A stretch of 64,000 nt of DNA, taken from contig CADECY010000028.1 in assembly GCA_902825945.1 (NCBI GenBank), positions 1 to 64,000 of the forward strand, read 5' to 3'. Positions within the stretch are counted from its first letter, which is position 1. Each line of letters starts with the position of its first letter. Under the pieces are notes generated by a model. That model saw only the letters and a program-made list of their open reading frames with translations. It did no database searches and was not told the DNA's origin. This document shows, piece by piece, positions 1 to 9,039 of this stretch. The position numbers and the translations under genes are program-made. This DNA comes from an uncultured Acidobacteriota bacterium (GTDB lineage Bacteria; Acidobacteriota; Terriglobia; Bryobacterales; Bryobacteraceae).

Positions 1-268
1 CCAGTGCCGCGTAGACCAGCGCCATCCACAGGAAGAATCCAGTCGCGATGCCGAGTTGGCGGAATGGCAGGATCGGCAGGATCGCCGGTGGGGGATAGAT
101 CCAGTCTTCGGGCTGCCCCTTGGTGATCTCGCGATAGAGCGTATCTGGATCGGTGGCGAGCCGCGTGGCGGCCTTGTGATAGATGGCGAAGTCGCTGCCG
201 TTCGCATCGGAACGGGTGACGTGCTGCCAAAACTCGAGCCCCAGCAACAGGGTCAGCAACACGGCCAT
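1..268 (-). CDS. Partial membrane protein resembling GT87-type (DUF2029) glycosyltransferases, N-terminal fragment
   Basis: An open frame runs leftward from an ATG at 268 off the window edge, giving 89 residues. It begins with a hydrophobic segment (MAVLLTLLLGLEFW), continues with SDFAIYHKAA, a TLYREI stretch and WIYPPPAILPILPF, then starts a second hydrophobic helix. A first helix followed by an exposed SDF..YY..A loop, an LY motif and a YPP motif before helix 2 is how GT87 mannosyltransferase-like polyprenol-linked sugar transferases begin. An in-frame stop lies nine bases before the ATG, so the start is well bounded. There is no strong Shine-Dalgarno sequence. The gene follows ftsZ in the same direction but is separated by about 270 bp and a hairpin, so it is probably not part of the division cluster. 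Family is inferred from this fragment only. Confidence 0.55.
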   Translation of the reverse strand, partial: MAVLLTLLLGLEFWQHVTRSDANGSDFAIYHKAATRLATDPDTLYREITKGQPEDWIYPPPAILPILPFRQLGIATGFFLWMALVYAAL

Positions 269-289
269 GACTGTCTATCGGCAAACAGA

Positions 290-332
290 AACCGGAGGAG
301 CAGAGACCGTTGCCGGTTCCGCCCCTCCGGTT
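290..332 (-). terminator. Possible terminator hairpin downstream of ftsZ
   Basis: A 9-bp perfect inverted repeat (AACCGGAGG at 290-298, CCTCCGGTT at 324-332) with a 25-base loop lies in the 273-bp space between ftsZ and the next leftward gene. There is no clear U tract, so intrinsic termination is uncertain. Nothing else in 269-541 reads as a gene. Confidence 0.3.
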
Positions 333-541
333 AGGACGCAATTTTCATTGCAAACAGAGGAACGTATTTAGGAGGAGGACCCGCGGGGTTGGAGGCCCTT
401 TTGTGTGCGGGTCCGTGATTCGCCGTTGTTGACAGACTAATATGCACGGCGCGTGCCAAACCCAAGTCCCTTGTTTTCGGAGGGTGAAGACGATGGTGCC
501 GGACACCCTGACGCCCCATTTCGTCCGAACCGGCCAAAAAG

Positions 542-1846
542 TCAGAACAGGCGGCGTTCGCGGCGCATGAAGGCGGGAATATCCAGGTCGTTTTCCGCCG
601 GTTCGCGCCGGCCCGTTGACTGCGTGACCGGTTGCGGTGCCACTTCCGAATCCCGATATGAAACGGACTCCGGCGGCGGTTCCGTTTCCGCACCCGCCGC
701 AGCGGCGACCGCTACCGGCGCGCCTTCGGTCGGCACCTCCATAACGGGTTCGACTACCACCGGGACCTGAGGTGCGACGACGGTGGTGGGGGCAGTCTTG
801 GGCGCCGTCGAAGCCGGTGCCGCCTTCGCACGACTGACTACCACAGGTTCCGCCGGGGCTACCTCCCGGTCGAATCCCGTCGCGATCACCGTGACCTTGA
901 CTTCGTCCGATCCGCCTTCGGAGAGAACGACACCGAACGAGAGGTGTACCTCTTCGTTGCCCGTGGCGTCGCTTACCAGAGTGCAGGCTTCGTTGATGTC
1001 GCGCATCCGGAGCGTCTTGGGACCGGTGATGTTGATCAGCAATCCGCGCGCACCGGAAACGCCACCGTCGTCGAGCAGCGGACAGGTGATCGCGTGGCGT
1101 GCTGCTTCAACCACGGCCTTCGGGCCCGAGGCGGTGGCCGTGCTCAGGATCGCATGGCCCATGCCGGCCATGATGGCCCGGATGTCGGCGAAGTCGCGAT
1201 TGATGAGGCCCGGTGTCATGATGATGTCGCTGATGCCTTGCACGGCCTGCAGCAGTACATCGTCGGCTTGATGGAATGCGTCGACGAAGCTCGTGTCGTC
1301 GGCAGTGGTGTCGAGCAGGCGCTGATTCGGAATGCTGATCACGGTGTCCACCGTCGAAGCGAGTTCAGACAGGCCCCGATCGGCGATCTTCTTGCGGCGC
1401 GTGCCTTCGAACTGGAACGGCTTGGTCACCACGGCCACGGTGAGCGCGTTCAGTTCCTTGGCGAGCGAGGCGACAATCGGCGCGGCTCCGGTGCCGGTTC
1501 CGCCTCCGAGGCCGGCGGTGATGAAGACCATGTCCGCGCCCTCGAGCACCTCGATGATCTTCTCGGTGTCTTCGAGCGCTGCCTGCCGCCCCACTTCGGG
1601 ATTCGAGCCCGCGCCCAGCCCGTTGGTCACCTTGGCGCCGATCACGATCTTGTTCGGCACGGGTGAATTGGCGAGGGCCTGACGGTCGGTGTTCAACGCG
1701 TAGAATTCGACGCCGGTCAACCCCGATTGCATCATCCGCGCCACCGCGTTGCCGCCACCGCCCCCGATTCCGAGGACCTTGATCTTGGTGGAGAGCGCCG
1801 CCTCGTCGGCGATGTCGAAACGTCCCGCGTCATCTATGTTGAGCAT
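542..1846 (-). CDS. ftsZ: Cell division protein FtsZ
   Basis: A tubulin-like GTPase of 434 residues that polymerises into the Z ring at the division site and recruits the divisome. The N-terminal region has the nucleotide-binding stretch VLGIGGGGGNAVARM and the tubulin signature GGGTGTGAAPIVA. A T7-type catalytic loop with NRDFADIRAIM follows. After about residue 320 comes a variable Ala/Pro/Val-rich linker. The extreme C-terminus, DIPAFMRRERRLF, is the conserved tail that binds FtsA and other partners. The ATG at 1846 is preceded by a clear AGGAGA ribosome-binding site. It is the last gene of the leftward division cluster, 25 bp after ftsA. Confidence 0.98.
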   Translation of the reverse strand: MLNIDDAGRFDIADEAALSTKIKVLGIGGGGGNAVARMMQSGLTGVEFYALNTDRQALANSPVPNKIVIGAKVTNGLGAGSNPEVGRQAALEDTEKIIEVLEGADMVFITAGLGGGTGTGAAPIVASLAKELNALTVAVVTKPFQFEGTRRKKIADRGLSELASTVDTVISIPNQRLLDTTADDTSFVDAFHQADDVLLQAVQGISDIIMTPGLINRDFADIRAIMAGMGHAILSTATASGPKAVVEAARHAITCPLLDDGGVSGARGLLINITGPKTLRMRDINEACTLVSDATGNEEVHLSFGVVLSEGGSDEVKVTVIATGFDREVAPAEPVVVSRAKAAPASTAPKTAPTTVVAPQVPVVVEPVMEVPTEGAPVAVAAAAGAETEPPPESVSYRDSEVAPQPVTQSTGRREPAENDLDIPAFMRRERRLF

Positions 1847-1871
1847 CGTGATCTCCTCTCAGTTACTATTA

Positions 1872-3161
1872 CTACCATCCGAGCCATTTCAGAATCCCCC
1901 CGGATGCGCCGCTGCCGCCGCGATCGAGTTTCAGGCGGGCGGAGAACAGCGCGAGTCCGGCGGCGGTCGTCCATGCCTGGTCCTGGAAATCCGGCGGCCA
2001 ATCTTGAATTCCCTGGGTCAACCCGTATCGGGCCGGGCAATTGAGTACACGTTCGGCCATGTCGAGAATGCCGTCCAGCCGCGCGCCTCCGCCCGTGATG
2101 AAGACGCCTTCGGTCAGATTCTGATCCATGTTGAGGTGGATCAGATAATCCCGGATGTAGCTGAACAGCTCTTCGGCGCGAGCTTCGAGAATCTGGTTGA
2201 TCTGGCGGCGGCTGAACTCCTTCGACGAGCGCCCGTCGGCCGAAGGCACTTCGACGAGCACGTTGTCCGACGTCAATCCGAGAAGCGCGCAACCATAGTC
2301 GCACTTCAGGCTCTCGGCGTCGTCGTAGGAAATGATGTGTTCGTGGAACTCCTGGAAGGCGAGGACGAGATCCCGGGTGAAGTGTTCGGCGAAGACGGGC
2401 AGGGAAGCGACGCCCACGGCGGATTCGCCGTCGTACACCACGATCTCGGTCGAGTGCAGGCCGATGTCGACGAGCGCGGCGCCGCGCTGGCGGTCTTGCC
2501 GGAGCACCGCTGAGTAGGCGGCGGCCACCGGTTCCGACACGGTCTCTTCCACGCGCAGGTGCGCCTGATGCGCGGCCGCGACGAGTGACTCGTGCTCCTT
2601 TTCCGAGACCGTGACCAGCAACACGTTCGCCTCGAGCCGGCTGTTGCAGGGCACGCCGATCGGAGAGCGGTAGCCCGCCTTGCCATCCACGGTGAACTCC
2701 TGCGGAAACACGTGCAGTAGCATGCGGTCCTGCTCGAGGCGGATATCGCTCGCCCGGTCGATCGCGAACCGCAGGTCCTCGGCGGTGATCTCGCGCGAGC
2801 GGTTGAACTCGTAGACACCGTGGCCGACCACCGAATCGGTGGTTGGGCCGCCGATGCCGAGCACAGCCGCTTCGATGTCGATGCCCGCCTGCTCTTCCAC
2901 CTGCTCGACGGCTTCGCGGATCGACTCGGCGATCTGCGTCACGTCGGCGATGCGGCCACGGTTCCAGCCGCGCGAGACCGAAGTGCCCGCGCCGAGAAAA
3001 CGCAGGCGCTGATCCTCCACCGAGCCCGCCACGCAGCGTACGCGCCGGCTGCCCACGTCGATTCCAGCGGCGAGAGAGCTCTTCGCCTTGATCGAAACCG
3101 GACGCGTCTTCCGGGCCTTCTCGGCTCCGGGCGAGGTCTCGATGTCGAGATCAGTTGCCAC
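1872..3161 (-). CDS. ftsA: Cell division protein FtsA
   Basis: An actin-fold ATPase of 429 residues that tethers FtsZ filaments to the inner face of the membrane. It has the phosphate-1 motif AAGIDVGSRRVR near the N-terminus, the SHS2/1C region after it, and a C-terminal adenosine motif FITGGGARLDG. The open frame extends further upstream inside ftsQ, but that extension is low-complexity. I place the start at the GTG at 3161, preceded by GGGGA at suitable spacing, giving an 11-bp overlap with ftsQ and a normal FtsA length. The C-terminal end (GGILKWLGW) looks like the amphipathic membrane-targeting helix. Overlap with ftsQ suggests translational coupling. Confidence 0.95.
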   Translation of the reverse strand: MATDLDIETSPGAEKARKTRPVSIKAKSSLAAGIDVGSRRVRCVAGSVEDQRLRFLGAGTSVSRGWNRGRIADVTQIAESIREAVEQVEEQAGIDIEAAVLGIGGPTTDSVVGHGVYEFNRSREITAEDLRFAIDRASDIRLEQDRMLLHVFPQEFTVDGKAGYRSPIGVPCNSRLEANVLLVTVSEKEHESLVAAAHQAHLRVEETVSEPVAAAYSAVLRQDRQRGAALVDIGLHSTEIVVYDGESAVGVASLPVFAEHFTRDLVLAFQEFHEHIISYDDAESLKCDYGCALLGLTSDNVLVEVPSADGRSSKEFSRRQINQILEARAEELFSYIRDYLIHLNMDQNLTEGVFITGGGARLDGILDMAERVLNCPARYGLTQGIQDWPPDFQDQAWTTAAGLALFSARLKLDRGGSGASGGILKWLGW

Positions 3162-4023
3162 TCTGTTCTTCCCCGGTCTCCTCGAACTCCATGGCTCCGA
3201 TGATGCCGTCATCGCGCAGGTCGAGCTTGACGGCGTTGGGCATCCGCTTTTCGACTTCCGGCCAGTTGTGCAGGAACTTGAGCAGGCGCTGCCGCCACTG
3301 CGATTCACCCACGAACAGTGTCACCGCCTTCTGCCGGCCGGCGATCGGATAGACGAGCTTGATGTTGTCCGGATCCCCGACGTCGATCTCGGAGACTGGC
3401 TTGCCCTCGGGGCCCAGGTCGCGGATCACGCGGTTCATCAGGCGCACCCGGGCGGCCATCTCCTCGGTGCCGAGGCTTGCCTTCACGCCAGCCATGAGCG
3501 GCAGCGACGCCAGTTCCGGAACACCGCTCGCGGGTAGGACCCGGCCCGATTCATCCACCGTGCGAAGCCGGACCGGAGCGCCCCGGCGCTCCGGAACCAG
3601 GTTCACCAGGAACACGGGCTTGCGCTCCTCGATGGCCACCGCGACGCGATTCGGCCAGAGCCGGTGGACCGAGGCGGACTTGACCCAGTCGATTCCCACG
3701 AGTCTCTTGTGGCGATCGGCAAGCGGCAGCAGGTAGATCGACCGGCCTTCGTCTTCAGCGAACACCTGACGCACGGCGGCAAGGGACGTGCGCCGGATAC
3801 CGCTCACCGCGAGGTCGGGCGAGTGTGGTTCTCCGAGATCGGCTTTACGCATCGCGAATCGCGTGTCTTCTGTCACGAAGCGCTCCGCGCGTTGGTGGAT
3901 CACCAGGCCGGCCAGCACCGCGAACGTGCAGGCGAGCAACGGCAAGATATAGGGACGAACGTCCCGTAGGGTTTCCCGGATTCCACCGGTGGGCTTGGTT
4001 CCGACTGGTCTCTTCTTGGCCAT
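3151..4023 (-). CDS. ftsQ: Cell division protein FtsQ (DivIB)
   Basis: A bitopic membrane protein of 290 residues that links early and late divisome proteins with FtsB and FtsL. A basic cytoplasmic tail is followed by one membrane helix at about residues 28-45 (ILPLLACTFAVLAGLVIH). A POTRA domain follows at about 70-140 (LAVSGIRRTSLAAVRQVF ... WVKSASVHRLWPNRVAVAI). The RLWPNRVAVAIEER stretch is the typical end of the FtsQ POTRA, followed by the periplasmic beta domain. It lies between murC (5 bp upstream) and ftsA (overlap). murB and ddl, which often neighbour ftsQ, are not here. Confidence 0.93.
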   Translation of the reverse strand: MAKKRPVGTKPTGGIRETLRDVRPYILPLLACTFAVLAGLVIHQRAERFVTEDTRFAMRKADLGEPHSPDLAVSGIRRTSLAAVRQVFAEDEGRSIYLLPLADRHKRLVGIDWVKSASVHRLWPNRVAVAIEERKPVFLVNLVPERRGAPVRLRTVDESGRVLPASGVPELASLPLMAGVKASLGTEEMAARVRLMNRVIRDLGPEGKPVSEIDVGDPDNIKLVYPIAGRQKAVTLFVGESQWRQRLLKFLHNWPEVEKRMPNAVKLDLRDDGIIGAMEFEETGEEQSGN

Positions 4024-4028
4024 TTCGA

Positions 4029-5408
4029 TCAGGCTCTCTCCGCCAGCCCTTTCAGAATTCTCTCACCCGCCGACGACACGCTGCCGGCGCCGAGCGTCAA
4101 CACGAGGTCACCCGCGCGAGCCTCATCGATCGCCGCCGAGATTCCCGCCTCGAGCGAGCCCACGTGGCTGGCGCCGCGATGTCCGAAACCCGAGATCCGC
4201 TTCGCCACCGCCTCGCCCGTCACGCCCGCGATGGGCGCTTCGGAAGCGGCGTAGATGTCGAGGACCCAGACCCGATCGGCGGCGTGGAACGAACGTGCGA
4301 ACTCGTCGAGCAGCAACTGCGTGCGCGTGTATCGATGCGGCTGAAACAATACGAGCACGCGTTCGAAGCCGCCGAGCCGTACGGCGTCGAGCGTGGCGCG
4401 GATCTCGGTCGGGTGATGGCCGTAGTCGTCCATCACCGTGATGCCTGCCTGCGCGCCGCGCACTTGCATACGGCGATCCACGCCCGCATACGCGCGCAGC
4501 CCTTCCGCGATCTTCTCCACCGGAACCTCGAGTTCGAGGGCCACCGCGATCGCGGCTGTCGCGTTCAGGACATTGTGCATGCCGGGCACGCCGATGTGAA
4601 ACGTGCCGAGGCTCGCTCCGCGCAGCCGCAACTCGAACTCGCTCGACGCGGCCGAGCACTGGTGCCGCGCCAGCCTCAGGTCAGCCTGCGCGCTGGTTCC
4701 GTAGGTGATCGTGCGCCTGCGGATCCCTGGCAGGATACGCTGCACGTTCGGATCATCGAGGCAGACGATCGCCGCGCCGTAGAACGGGACCTTGTTGACG
4801 AAATCCGAGAATGCCTCCAGCACCCGGTCGAACGTTCCGTAGTGGTCGAGATGCTCGTGGTCGATATTGGTCACTACCGCGACGATCGGCGCGAGCTCGA
4901 GGAACGAGCCATCGCTTTCGTCCGACTCCACCAATAGGAAATCGCTCTTGCCGACACGCGCGTTGGCGCCGCCCATCGTCTTGACTCGCCCGCCGACCAC
5001 GACCGTCGGGTCGAGTCCGGCGTGAGCCAGCACGGTTGCCGAGATCGAGGTCGTCGTGGTCTTGCCGTGGCTCCCGCCGATCGCGATTCCAAACTTGAGC
5101 CGCATCAGTTCGGCGAGCAACTCGCCGCGTGGAATGACCGGGATTTTCCGCCGCCTCGCCTCGATCAATTCCGGATTGTCTTCCTTGACCGCCGAACTGA
5201 CCACCAGAGCTCGCGCCTCGCCGGCGTTCGACGCCGCGTGTCCTTCAAATACGGTCGCACCGAGCGACGCCAGCCGCGCCGTGATGGGGCCGAGTTTGAG
5301 GTCTGACCCACTGATCGTGTAGCCGAGATTCAGCAGGACCTCGGCGATGCCACTCATCCCGATGCCGCCAATGCCCGTGAAATGCAGGTGCTGGGGCTTA
5401 AAGAACAT
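4029..5408 (-). CDS. murC: UDP-N-acetylmuramate--L-alanine ligase MurC
   Basis: A cytoplasmic ATP-dependent ligase of 459 residues that adds L-alanine to UDP-MurNAc, the first step of stem-peptide assembly. The N-terminal Rossmann domain carries [14 protein letters not shown]. The ATP-binding P-loop [10 protein letters not shown] is at residues 111-120, with the central-domain stretch [11 protein letters not shown] and a C-terminal domain containing [10 protein letters not shown] and QPHRYTRT, all characteristic of MurC. The length is typical. The start codon is followed by [10 protein letters not shown], the usual short N-terminus. It is in the murG-murC-ftsQ order common to dcw clusters. 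Confidence 0.97.
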   Translation of the reverse strand: MFFKPQHLHFTGIGGIGMSGIAEVLLNLGYTISGSDLKLGPITARLASLGATVFEGHAASNAGEARALVVSSAVKEDNPELIEARRRKIPVIPRGELLAELMRLKFGIAIGGSHGKTTTTSISATVLAHAGLDPTVVVGGRVKTMGGANARVGKSDFLLVESDESDGSFLELAPIVAVVTNIDHEHLDHYGTFDRVLEAFSDFVNKVPFYGAAIVCLDDPNVQRILPGIRRRTITYGTSAQADLRLARHQCSAASSEFELRLRGASLGTFHIGVPGMHNVLNATAAIAVALELEVPVEKIAEGLRAYAGVDRRMQVRGAQAGITVMDDYGHHPTEIRATLDAVRLGGFERVLVLFQPHRYTRTQLLLDEFARSFHAADRVWVLDIYAASEAPIAGVTGEAVAKRISGFGHRGASHVGSLEAGISAAIDEARAGDLVLTLGAGSVSSAGERILKGLAERA

Positions 5409-5444
5409 TTTACTCTGTTATTGTTTCGGCTTTGGCCGTCCCTG

Positions 5445-6524
5445 TCAACCGGGCCCTTTCCTAGGTGCGGCTGCTTGCTCGAGGACTTCGGCCGCGCGGA
5501 GCGCCGCGCCCGGCCTTGCCTGACTTCTGGCGGCGGTGGCCATGCGTTCCAGCAGCTCGGGATTGCCGGTCAATTCGGTGATCTCGGCGTGCAGCCGGTC
5601 GCCGTTCATTTCGCGATCGGGCACCAGGCGGGCGCCGCCCGCTCGCGCCATGGCTTCGGCGTTCTTGGTCTGGTGGTCGTCCGCCGCGAACGGAAACGGA
5701 ACCAGGATCGACGGCTTGCCCGCCGCCGCCAGTTCGGCAACCGCGCTCGCGCCCGCGCGCCCCACCACGAGGTCGGCGTTGGCGACGGCCACCGCCATAT
5801 GCGGGATAAAGGCGCGCACATCGCCCTTCACACCCGACGCCGCGAAATCCGCCTGGAGCGATTCGGACGCGGCGGCTCCGCACTGATGCAGGAAGAAGAC
5901 GCGCGTGTCGCGGAACTTCGGCCAGCTTTCGCGAAACGCGTTGTTGAGCGTCCGCGAACCTTGGCTTCCGCCGGTAATCAATACGCCTGGAGTGTCGGTG
6001 AGCGGCCTCGGCGCGATGTCGAAGAACTCGCGCCGGATCGGCACTCCGGTGACTTCGGTTCGACCTTCGGGAAAGTACCGGGCGGTTTCCGGCCAACCGA
6101 GCAGCGCGCGGTGGACCCAGCGCGCCGACAGGCGATTGGTGAGTCCGGGGACCGCGTTCGGCTCCATCGCCACCACCGGCGTTCGGCGCAGGATCGCGGC
6201 GGCCACGGCGGGTCCGGCGGCGTATCCGCCCAGCGAGAAGACCGCGGCGATCCGCTCACGCCCGAGCAGCCGGAAGCACTGCCAGACGGCGCCCGGCAGG
6301 CTCGCAATCGTGGTGAGGCGGGCGCGCCAGCCAGTGCGGCTGAGTCCGCCTGCTTCGATCCACTCGATGGGAAAGCCGGCCTCGGGAACGAGCTTCGCTT
6401 CGAGCCCGCGGCGCGTGCCCACGAATAGGACGTCGTGACCACGCTCGCGGAGTTCGCGCGCGACCGCCACCAGAGGCAACACGTGCCCCCCGGTTCCGCC
6501 CCCCGCCATGAGAAACTTCGCCAT
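5445..6524 (-). CDS. murG: UDP-N-acetylglucosamine--N-acetylmuramyl-(pentapeptide) pyrophosphoryl-undecaprenol N-acetylglucosamine transferase MurG
   Basis: A membrane-associated GT28 glycosyltransferase of 359 residues that converts lipid I to lipid II on the cytoplasmic face. The N-terminal GGGTGGHVLPLVAVA loop binds the lipid-linked acceptor. The middle has GGYAAGPAVAAA, GVPIRREFFD and ITGGSQGSRTLN. The C-terminal donor-binding region has VVGRAGASAVAELAAAGKPS followed by PFPFAADDHQTKNA. The ATG directly abuts the ftsW stop codon (6525), so the two are probably translated together. The length is normal for MurG. Confidence 0.97.
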   Translation of the reverse strand: MAKFLMAGGGTGGHVLPLVAVARELRERGHDVLFVGTRRGLEAKLVPEAGFPIEWIEAGGLSRTGWRARLTTIASLPGAVWQCFRLLGRERIAAVFSLGGYAAGPAVAAAILRRTPVVAMEPNAVPGLTNRLSARWVHRALLGWPETARYFPEGRTEVTGVPIRREFFDIAPRPLTDTPGVLITGGSQGSRTLNNAFRESWPKFRDTRVFFLHQCGAAASESLQADFAASGVKGDVRAFIPHMAVAVANADLVVGRAGASAVAELAAAGKPSILVPFPFAADDHQTKNAEAMARAGGARLVPDREMNGDRLHAEITELTGNPELLERMATAARSQARPGAALRAAEVLEQAAAPRKGPG

Positions 6525-7685
6525 CTATGCCCGGCTCACCGCTCTCTGGCTGACGCTCAGCAGGATTCCGAGCATGATCATCGTGCTCAGCAGAGAGGTT
6601 CCGCCGAAGCTGATCAGCGGCAGCGGAAATCCCTTGGTGGGGAACAGGTTCAAGGCCACGCTCATGTTGAGCAGCGCTTGGAACAGGATCGCGGTCGTGA
6701 TTCCGATCGCGAGGAATTTGCCGAAATCGTCCTGCGCGAAGACGAAATGCCGGATGCCGCGCCAACCGATCACGCAGAACGCGAGCAGAACTCCGCCCGC
6801 GCCCAACAGCCCCAGTTCCTCGGCGATGATCGCGTAGATGAAATCGGTGTGCGCGTCGGGAAGGAATAGCAGCTTCTGGCGGCTCTTGCCCAATCCGGCT
6901 CCCGCGATGCCGCCGCTGGCGATGGCGATCACCGACTGCTTGCCCTGGTAGGAGGGATCGAGCGCCTTCTTGGTACCGGACTTGGCGTACTCGAGCATCT
7001 TCTTCTGCGGATCGATGTGGATCAGGTACTTGTACTCTTCGTCGTAGAAGACCAGCACACGAAACAGGCGGTACGGCTTGTAGACGACGGCGGCGGTGAG
7101 ACAGAGGAATCCGGTCAGAGCCGCGATCGCGATGAAGCGCCAGCTCAGGCCCGCGAGCATCAGCGTGACGGTGGCCACCACCACGAGCACCACGGCGGTG
7201 CCGAGATCCGCCGCGAGCACGCCACCCGCCAGCAGCGCCAGCGCGATCGCGGTGGGCCACACCGTGTGGCGGTTGTTGATGAGATCGCGGCGTTCGGATA
7301 TGAACCAGGCGAGAAAGACGATCAGCACGGGCTTGGCGAGTTCGGATGGCTGTAGCGAGACGCGGAAGAAGCTCGGCCCGAAGCGAAGCCAGCGATGCTC
7401 GGCCGGATCGAGGAAGTAGACGAGAATCAGCAGGAAGCCCGCGATGCTGAGGCCGGCGAAGGCCAACTGCGCCGAGCGGAAGCGCCGGTAGTCCACTTGC
7501 GACAGCGCGATCATCGCCACGAGCGCGACCGCGGCCGAGATCGATTGCTGTTTGAAGAAGTGATAGACGGGCCAGTGATAGCGCAGTTGCGCCGTCATCG
7601 CCGAGGCGCTGTAGACCATGACGAGGCCGAAGCAGAGCAAGCCGAGGATGGTGGATAACAGGATCCAATCCATGCGTGTCTTCAT
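6525..7685 (-). CDS. ftsW: Lipid II polymerase / cell division protein FtsW (SEDS family)
   Basis: A polytopic SEDS glycosyltransferase of 386 residues that polymerises lipid II at the septum together with FtsI. About ten hydrophobic helices are visible, starting with MDWILLSTILGLLCFGLVMVYSASAM. The C-terminal portion has the signature region LPDAHTDFIYAIIAEELGL and a final PTKGFPLPLISFGG block, all typical of FtsW/RodA/SpoVE. The frame is open well upstream inside murD, but the ATG at 7685 overlaps the murD stop by 4 bp (ATGA) and gives the standard N-terminus. Its position next to ftsI-containing genes and murG supports FtsW rather than RodA. Confidence 0.95.
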   Translation of the reverse strand: MKTRMDWILLSTILGLLCFGLVMVYSASAMTAQLRYHWPVYHFFKQQSISAAVALVAMIALSQVDYRRFRSAQLAFAGLSIAGFLLILVYFLDPAEHRWLRFGPSFFRVSLQPSELAKPVLIVFLAWFISERRDLINNRHTVWPTAIALALLAGGVLAADLGTAVVLVVVATVTLMLAGLSWRFIAIAALTGFLCLTAAVVYKPYRLFRVLVFYDEEYKYLIHIDPQKKMLEYAKSGTKKALDPSYQGKQSVIAIASGGIAGAGLGKSRQKLLFLPDAHTDFIYAIIAEELGLLGAGGVLLAFCVIGWRGIRHFVFAQDDFGKFLAIGITTAILFQALLNMSVALNLFPTKGFPLPLISFGGTSLLSTMIMLGILLSVSQRAVSRA

Positions 7686-9037
7686 GACGCGGAATTCTCC
7701 TCGAGGGCCGGAGGCAGGTTTCGTACGATTTCCTTGAAGACGCGGCCTCGATGCTCGTAGTTGTCGAACTGATCGAAGCTCGCGCAGGCGGGTGCGAGCA
7801 GGACTGTGTCGCCCGGCTGGGCGTGACGGGATGCGTAAGAGACGGCTTCGGCGATCGTGCCGGAAGCGACGAGGGGAGCGGTGCCTTCGAGAGCGGCCCC
7901 GATCGCCGGACCGGCGGCGCCGATGAGGAGCGCGGCTTTCGCCCTCTTGGTGATGAGATCGCGCAGAGGCCGATAGTCGCTGCCTTTGTCCTTGCCCCCA
8001 AGAATCACCCAAAGGCCTCCGTCGAAGGCCTCGAGCGCTTTCAGGGTCGCATCGACATTGGTCGCTTTCGAGTCGTTGAAGTAGTCGACTCCCTGGCGAT
8101 GCCGCACGAATTCGATGCGGTGTTCCACTCCCCGGAACGTCTTCACCGCGTCGCGGATTCCATCGAGTGGAGCGCCGGCCAGAAACGTCGCGGCGGAGGC
8201 GGCGAGTACGTTCTCCACGTTGTGCATGCCGCGCAACGGGATCTCGGCGCGCCGCAGGAACGTCTTACCTTCGTGCAGCAGCGCGCCGTTCTCGTGCCAG
8301 AATCCAGAATCGAGCGCACGCGACGTGCTGAACCAGGTCACCCGGCTCTTGGCCTTGGCGGCGTAGCCCCGGCAAGCCGCGTCATCGGCGTTGAGCACCG
8401 CGTGTCCGCCCGGATCCTGCAAGTCGAACAGGCGCCCCTTGGCGGCCACGTAGGTTTCCATGTCGCCGTGACGGTCGAGATGGTCGGGCGTCAGATTGAG
8501 GCACACCGCGACATCGGCGCGGAAGCGGAATACCGTTTCCAATTGGAAGCTCGAAACCTCGAGCACGTTGTACTGGCCGGCGCGTGAACTCGCGGCCAGC
8601 GAGCAGGCGGCCGTGCCGAGATTGCCGCCTGCCTGGGCGGCGATTCCACACTCGCGCAGGATATGGAAGCACAGCGACGTAGTCGTGGTCTTGCCGTTGG
8701 AGCCCGTGATCGCCATCACCGGACCGAGCAGGAAGTAGCTTGCGAGCTCGATCTCGCCGATGACGGGAATCGAGCGGGCGCGCGCGAATTCGAGAGGCTC
8801 CGCGTTGACGGGAACACCGGGTGAGATCACAACGAGATCGTGACCGGCGGCGCAGTCCACGGTCTGTGGAACGAATCGCGCTCCTGCTTCACCAGCCAGT
8901 TCCTCCAGCGGTTTGGTGTCGGTGACCGAGACGGCCGCGCCCTCGGCCGCGAGCAGCTTCGCAGCCGCGACCCCCGAACGCGCCAGCCCCACCACCAGGA
9001 CCCGCGCTCCGCGAATTTCCACTCCCGCGACCTTCAT
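7682..9037 (-). CDS. murD: UDP-N-acetylmuramoylalanine--D-glutamate ligase MurD
   Basis: A Mur ligase of 451 residues that adds D-glutamate to UDP-MurNAc-L-Ala. An N-terminal Rossmann domain (RVLVVGLARSGVAAAKLL) is followed by the P-loop ITGSNGKTTTTSLC and by NLTPDHLDRHG in the ATPase domain. The C-terminal domain contains FNDSKATNVDATLKAL and ILGGKDKGSDY, characteristic of MurD. The frame is open through mraY upstream, but the ATG at 9037 begins two bases after the mraY stop and has GAGG about seven bases before it. It overlaps ftsW by 4 bp. Confidence 0.96.
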   Translation of the reverse strand: MKVAGVEIRGARVLVVGLARSGVAAAKLLAAEGAAVSVTDTKPLEELAGEAGARFVPQTVDCAAGHDLVVISPGVPVNAEPLEFARARSIPVIGEIELASYFLLGPVMAITGSNGKTTTTSLCFHILRECGIAAQAGGNLGTAACSLAASSRAGQYNVLEVSSFQLETVFRFRADVAVCLNLTPDHLDRHGDMETYVAAKGRLFDLQDPGGHAVLNADDAACRGYAAKAKSRVTWFSTSRALDSGFWHENGALLHEGKTFLRRAEIPLRGMHNVENVLAASAATFLAGAPLDGIRDAVKTFRGVEHRIEFVRHRQGVDYFNDSKATNVDATLKALEAFDGGLWVILGGKDKGSDYRPLRDLITKRAKAALLIGAAGPAIGAALEGTAPLVASGTIAEAVSYASRHAQPGDTVLLAPACASFDQFDNYEHRGRVFKEIVRNLPPALEENSAS

Positions 9038-9039
9038 TC

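Noticed and set aside
6256..8001. Second minus-strand frame of 581 codons across ftsW and murG
   Set aside because: It overlaps two confidently identified genes on the same strand and encodes Arg/Ala-rich sequence without motifs.
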